Positions 61,871-64,000 of a DNA stretch of 64,000 nucleotides are shown in pieces. Each line of letters starts with the position of its first letter. Within the stretch, counting starts at the first letter, position 1. The DNA comes from Euonymus europaeus (taxonomy: Eukaryota; Streptophyta; Magnoliopsida; Celastrales; Celastraceae): the NCBI GenBank assembly GCA_963580455.1, contig OY756965.1:26696902-26760901 (forward strand), read 5' to 3'. Under the pieces are notes generated by a model that worked only from the letters and a program-made list of their open reading frames with translations, was not told the DNA's origin and ran no database searches. A program made the translations under genes and the position numbers.

Positions 61871-64000
61871 TTAGCCAGTGTTCTGCATACCAGCAGCAAT
61901 ACCCTTCATGGTCAAAATGAGGGTGTCTTCCAAACCTGGAGCATACTCGCTAGAGGGGTTAAGTTGCAAGAGCTCAGCAGCTGCCTTAGATTCCATGTAC
62001 TCCCTTGATAAGTGTGGCCTCACCGTCACATTGTAGTTCGGGTCCCGAATCCTTTTCAGGGTGTATACTTGGCAAACATTAAGGGTGGTGATGTATGGAT
62101 CACGAAGACTGAGCCTCTGCTTCAGGTATGGATCTCCTTCCAGAAGATCTCTGTGCCCAGCGACCTGCAAGAAAGGGATAATAAAATTTGTTCTCATGTA
62201 ACAAAAAACTGTTCTAATACATGCTCTTCACCAAGACTGCAAGCCCTGCGATATATCACCTGGAGAAGAAGGCGCCGGGTTTCTTCATAGTTGGTCCTCA
62301 AGCGCTCTCCAAGTGACCACAATTCCTTCGACACTAAAAGTTGGTCATACAAAGCTGCAATTCCAGGGTCTCCCTTAGCAAAAACCATCTCAAGTAAGTC
62401 GATTGTGACCCTGAAGAAAGGCCACTGATTGTACATCTCCTGAAGCATAGGAAGATTCTTGCTATCCTTCTCAATGGCATACTTAAATGCAGCGCCAACA
62501 CCAAGCCACACGGGAAGATGGAACCTTGTCTGAGTCCATGCAAAGATCCATGGTATTGCACGAAGTGATTCAATGCCACCACTTGGCTTCCTTTTTGATG
62601 GACGGCTGCCAATGTTCATTCGACCATACTCCAACTCTGGTGTCGCCTGCAGCATTTCAATTGCAAAGAGTTAAAAAATATAACATTGCACACATAACAA
62701 TTGATTCAATAGAGATAACCATCAGATTAGATAACTATTTCAATCCCACATTGAAATTGACATTGCTATCACATGAAGAAGGAACAAAACAACCTACTAT
62801 GCATGCATTCTGAGGAAACAAATCATTCACTTGTTACATTTTCCGATGAAAGAAAAGAATGCATAGGAAAAACTCAATAAGAAAACCCAGAGTATTCACA
62901 AATAATGGAATGTCAAAGCAAGTTCCTTATATGACAGTGTCAAGCCATGCAGGAAGCCGGGAACTACTGATTTGATTCCTGTCATAGATTGCAACATGAG
63001 CTAAAGAGAAACCTACAACTCTTAGTGAGGGATTTTCTCTTCATCAGCTTGAACTGTCCGGGAGAACAAAACGAATGATTTGTGTAATACTTACAAGGCG
63101 GAAATATTCAACGAAACGGGGTTCTTGGAATACTAAGGAACGGTATTCCTTAGTTGCAGCAACGGCCATCTCATCCATGAGCGCTCGCCATTCTGGCTTT
63201 GGTGAGATGGGAGGATGCATTCCATGCTCTAGTGTAGCAGCTGTAAATCGTTGGAGTGTCCTAAAGCACAAGTGCTCCTCCCCAAAGGACTGCTCAATAA
63301 CCTCACCTTGAATGGTCACACGAAGTGATCCACGAATTGTGTCTGGTGGCTGAGACAATATGGCGAGATGAGTGGGTCCTCCTCCTCTGCCAACTGTACC
63401 TCCCCGACCATGAAACATTGTGAGCTTAACCCCATACTGCTTTGCAACCTTTATAAGCTCCTCTTGAGCCTTATATAACTGCCAAGCTGCAGATAGACGA
63501 CCAGCATCTTTTCCAGAGTCAGAGTACCCTATCATAACTTCTTGCTTCCCATTGATTCTATTCCTGTACCAATCTATTGAGAAGAGACGAGCCACAGCAG
63601 CAGGAGCAGCATCAAGATCAGCTAGTTTTTCAAACAATGGAACAACCCTTAATGGCTGCTTCACATGACATTCACGTTGTAGAAGCTCGACAGCAAGTAC
63701 ATCGGATGGTGCTGTTGCCATAGAGATTATATAGGCACCAAAATTGTCAGGAGGGAGCTCTGAGATGACATGGAATGTATCTAGCACATCAGCAATTTCT
63801 CCAGTCTTTGGAAGATCCTTGCCAAAAAGAGGGCGCTTGCCTCTGAGCTCAGCCAAGAGCCATTTCTGTCTCTGTTCCTCTGACCATTCTCGATAAGATC
63901 CAATGCCCAGGTGCTTTGTGATTGCATCAATGACATCAGTATGCCTATCAGATTCTTGGCGAATATCAAGTCTCACAAGGGAAAGGCCAAAAGTAGAAAC
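61871..64000 (-). CDS. PPC: Plant-type phosphoenolpyruvate carboxylase, 3' half
   Basis: Exons 64000(+)-63095, 62646-62260 and 62164-61871 join in phase 0 and encode the last 528 residues of a protein usually about 965 long. The enzyme makes oxaloacetate from PEP and bicarbonate in the cytosol. Hallmarks: [61 protein letters not shown], and the C-terminal QNTG that marks plant-type (not bacterial-type) PEPC. The residue that is Ser in C4 isoforms is Ala here ([10 protein letters not shown]), so it is the C3 or housekeeping form. The N-terminal phosphorylation site lies outside the window. Same strand as the 14-3-3 gene about 1.1 kb downstream. Confidence 0.97.

Overview
The window is nuclear DNA of a flowering plant, most likely a core eudicot. 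It has intron-rich genes with GT-AG splice sites, AT-rich intergenic DNA, plant-only gene families (CLE, LBD, ROP, ATL, UGT79, PDCB, plant-type PEPC) and typical plant repeats (LTR retrotransposons, a Mutator-like element, LINE remnants, MITEs). The species cannot be named from the sequence. Gene models come from reading splice sites and reading frames by eye; no search was run.

Layout. 1-5.7 kb: 3' part of a TRM/LONGIFOLIA-like gene (minus) whose original N-terminal coding exons carry stops and a frameshift. 5.7-8.4 kb: no intact gene, but a BAHD acyltransferase relic and a hairpin element. 8.4-15 kb: three CLE signalling-peptide genes, all minus strand, with a PPR pseudogene broken by a LINE piece between the second and third. 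15-20 kb: a MITE-like element, a LINE relic and a small KEN-box protein gene. 20.4-21.1 kb: an ATL-type RING-H2 E3 ligase behind a duplicated promoter/leader. 22.2-24.9 kb: a three-exon X8/PDCB-like GPI-anchored callose-binding protein. 26.8-28.4 kb: a multiply broken pseudogene with a LINE insertion. 29.7-31.0 kb: a bZIP34/61-type factor. 33.7-35.0 kb: a two-exon LOB-domain factor. 37.5-40.7 kb: two small GTPases in the same direction, a ROP (cell polarity) and a RABA1 (secretory/endosomal traffic). 42.0-43.4 kb: an intact UGT79-type glycosyltransferase.

43.5-50.1 kb is a nest of mobile DNA. An outer LTR-type element (TG...CA, duplicated target CTATG) contains a solo LTR (duplicated target GTATC), a 1.2 kb Mutator-like element with a 10 bp target duplication, and about ten copies of a 95 bp tandem repeat. 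50.7-54.9 kb: a ten-exon HAD phosphatase whose C-terminal riboflavin-kinase domain has lost its signature motifs. 56.7-60.8 kb: a complete seven-exon 14-3-3 gene. 61.9-64.0 kb: the 3' half of a C3-form plant-type PEP carboxylase gene running off the window.

The genes form no operon-like unit, as expected in a plant. The features most worth a second look are the CLE cluster, the eroded start of the TRM gene, the decayed flavokinase domain and the nested transposons.
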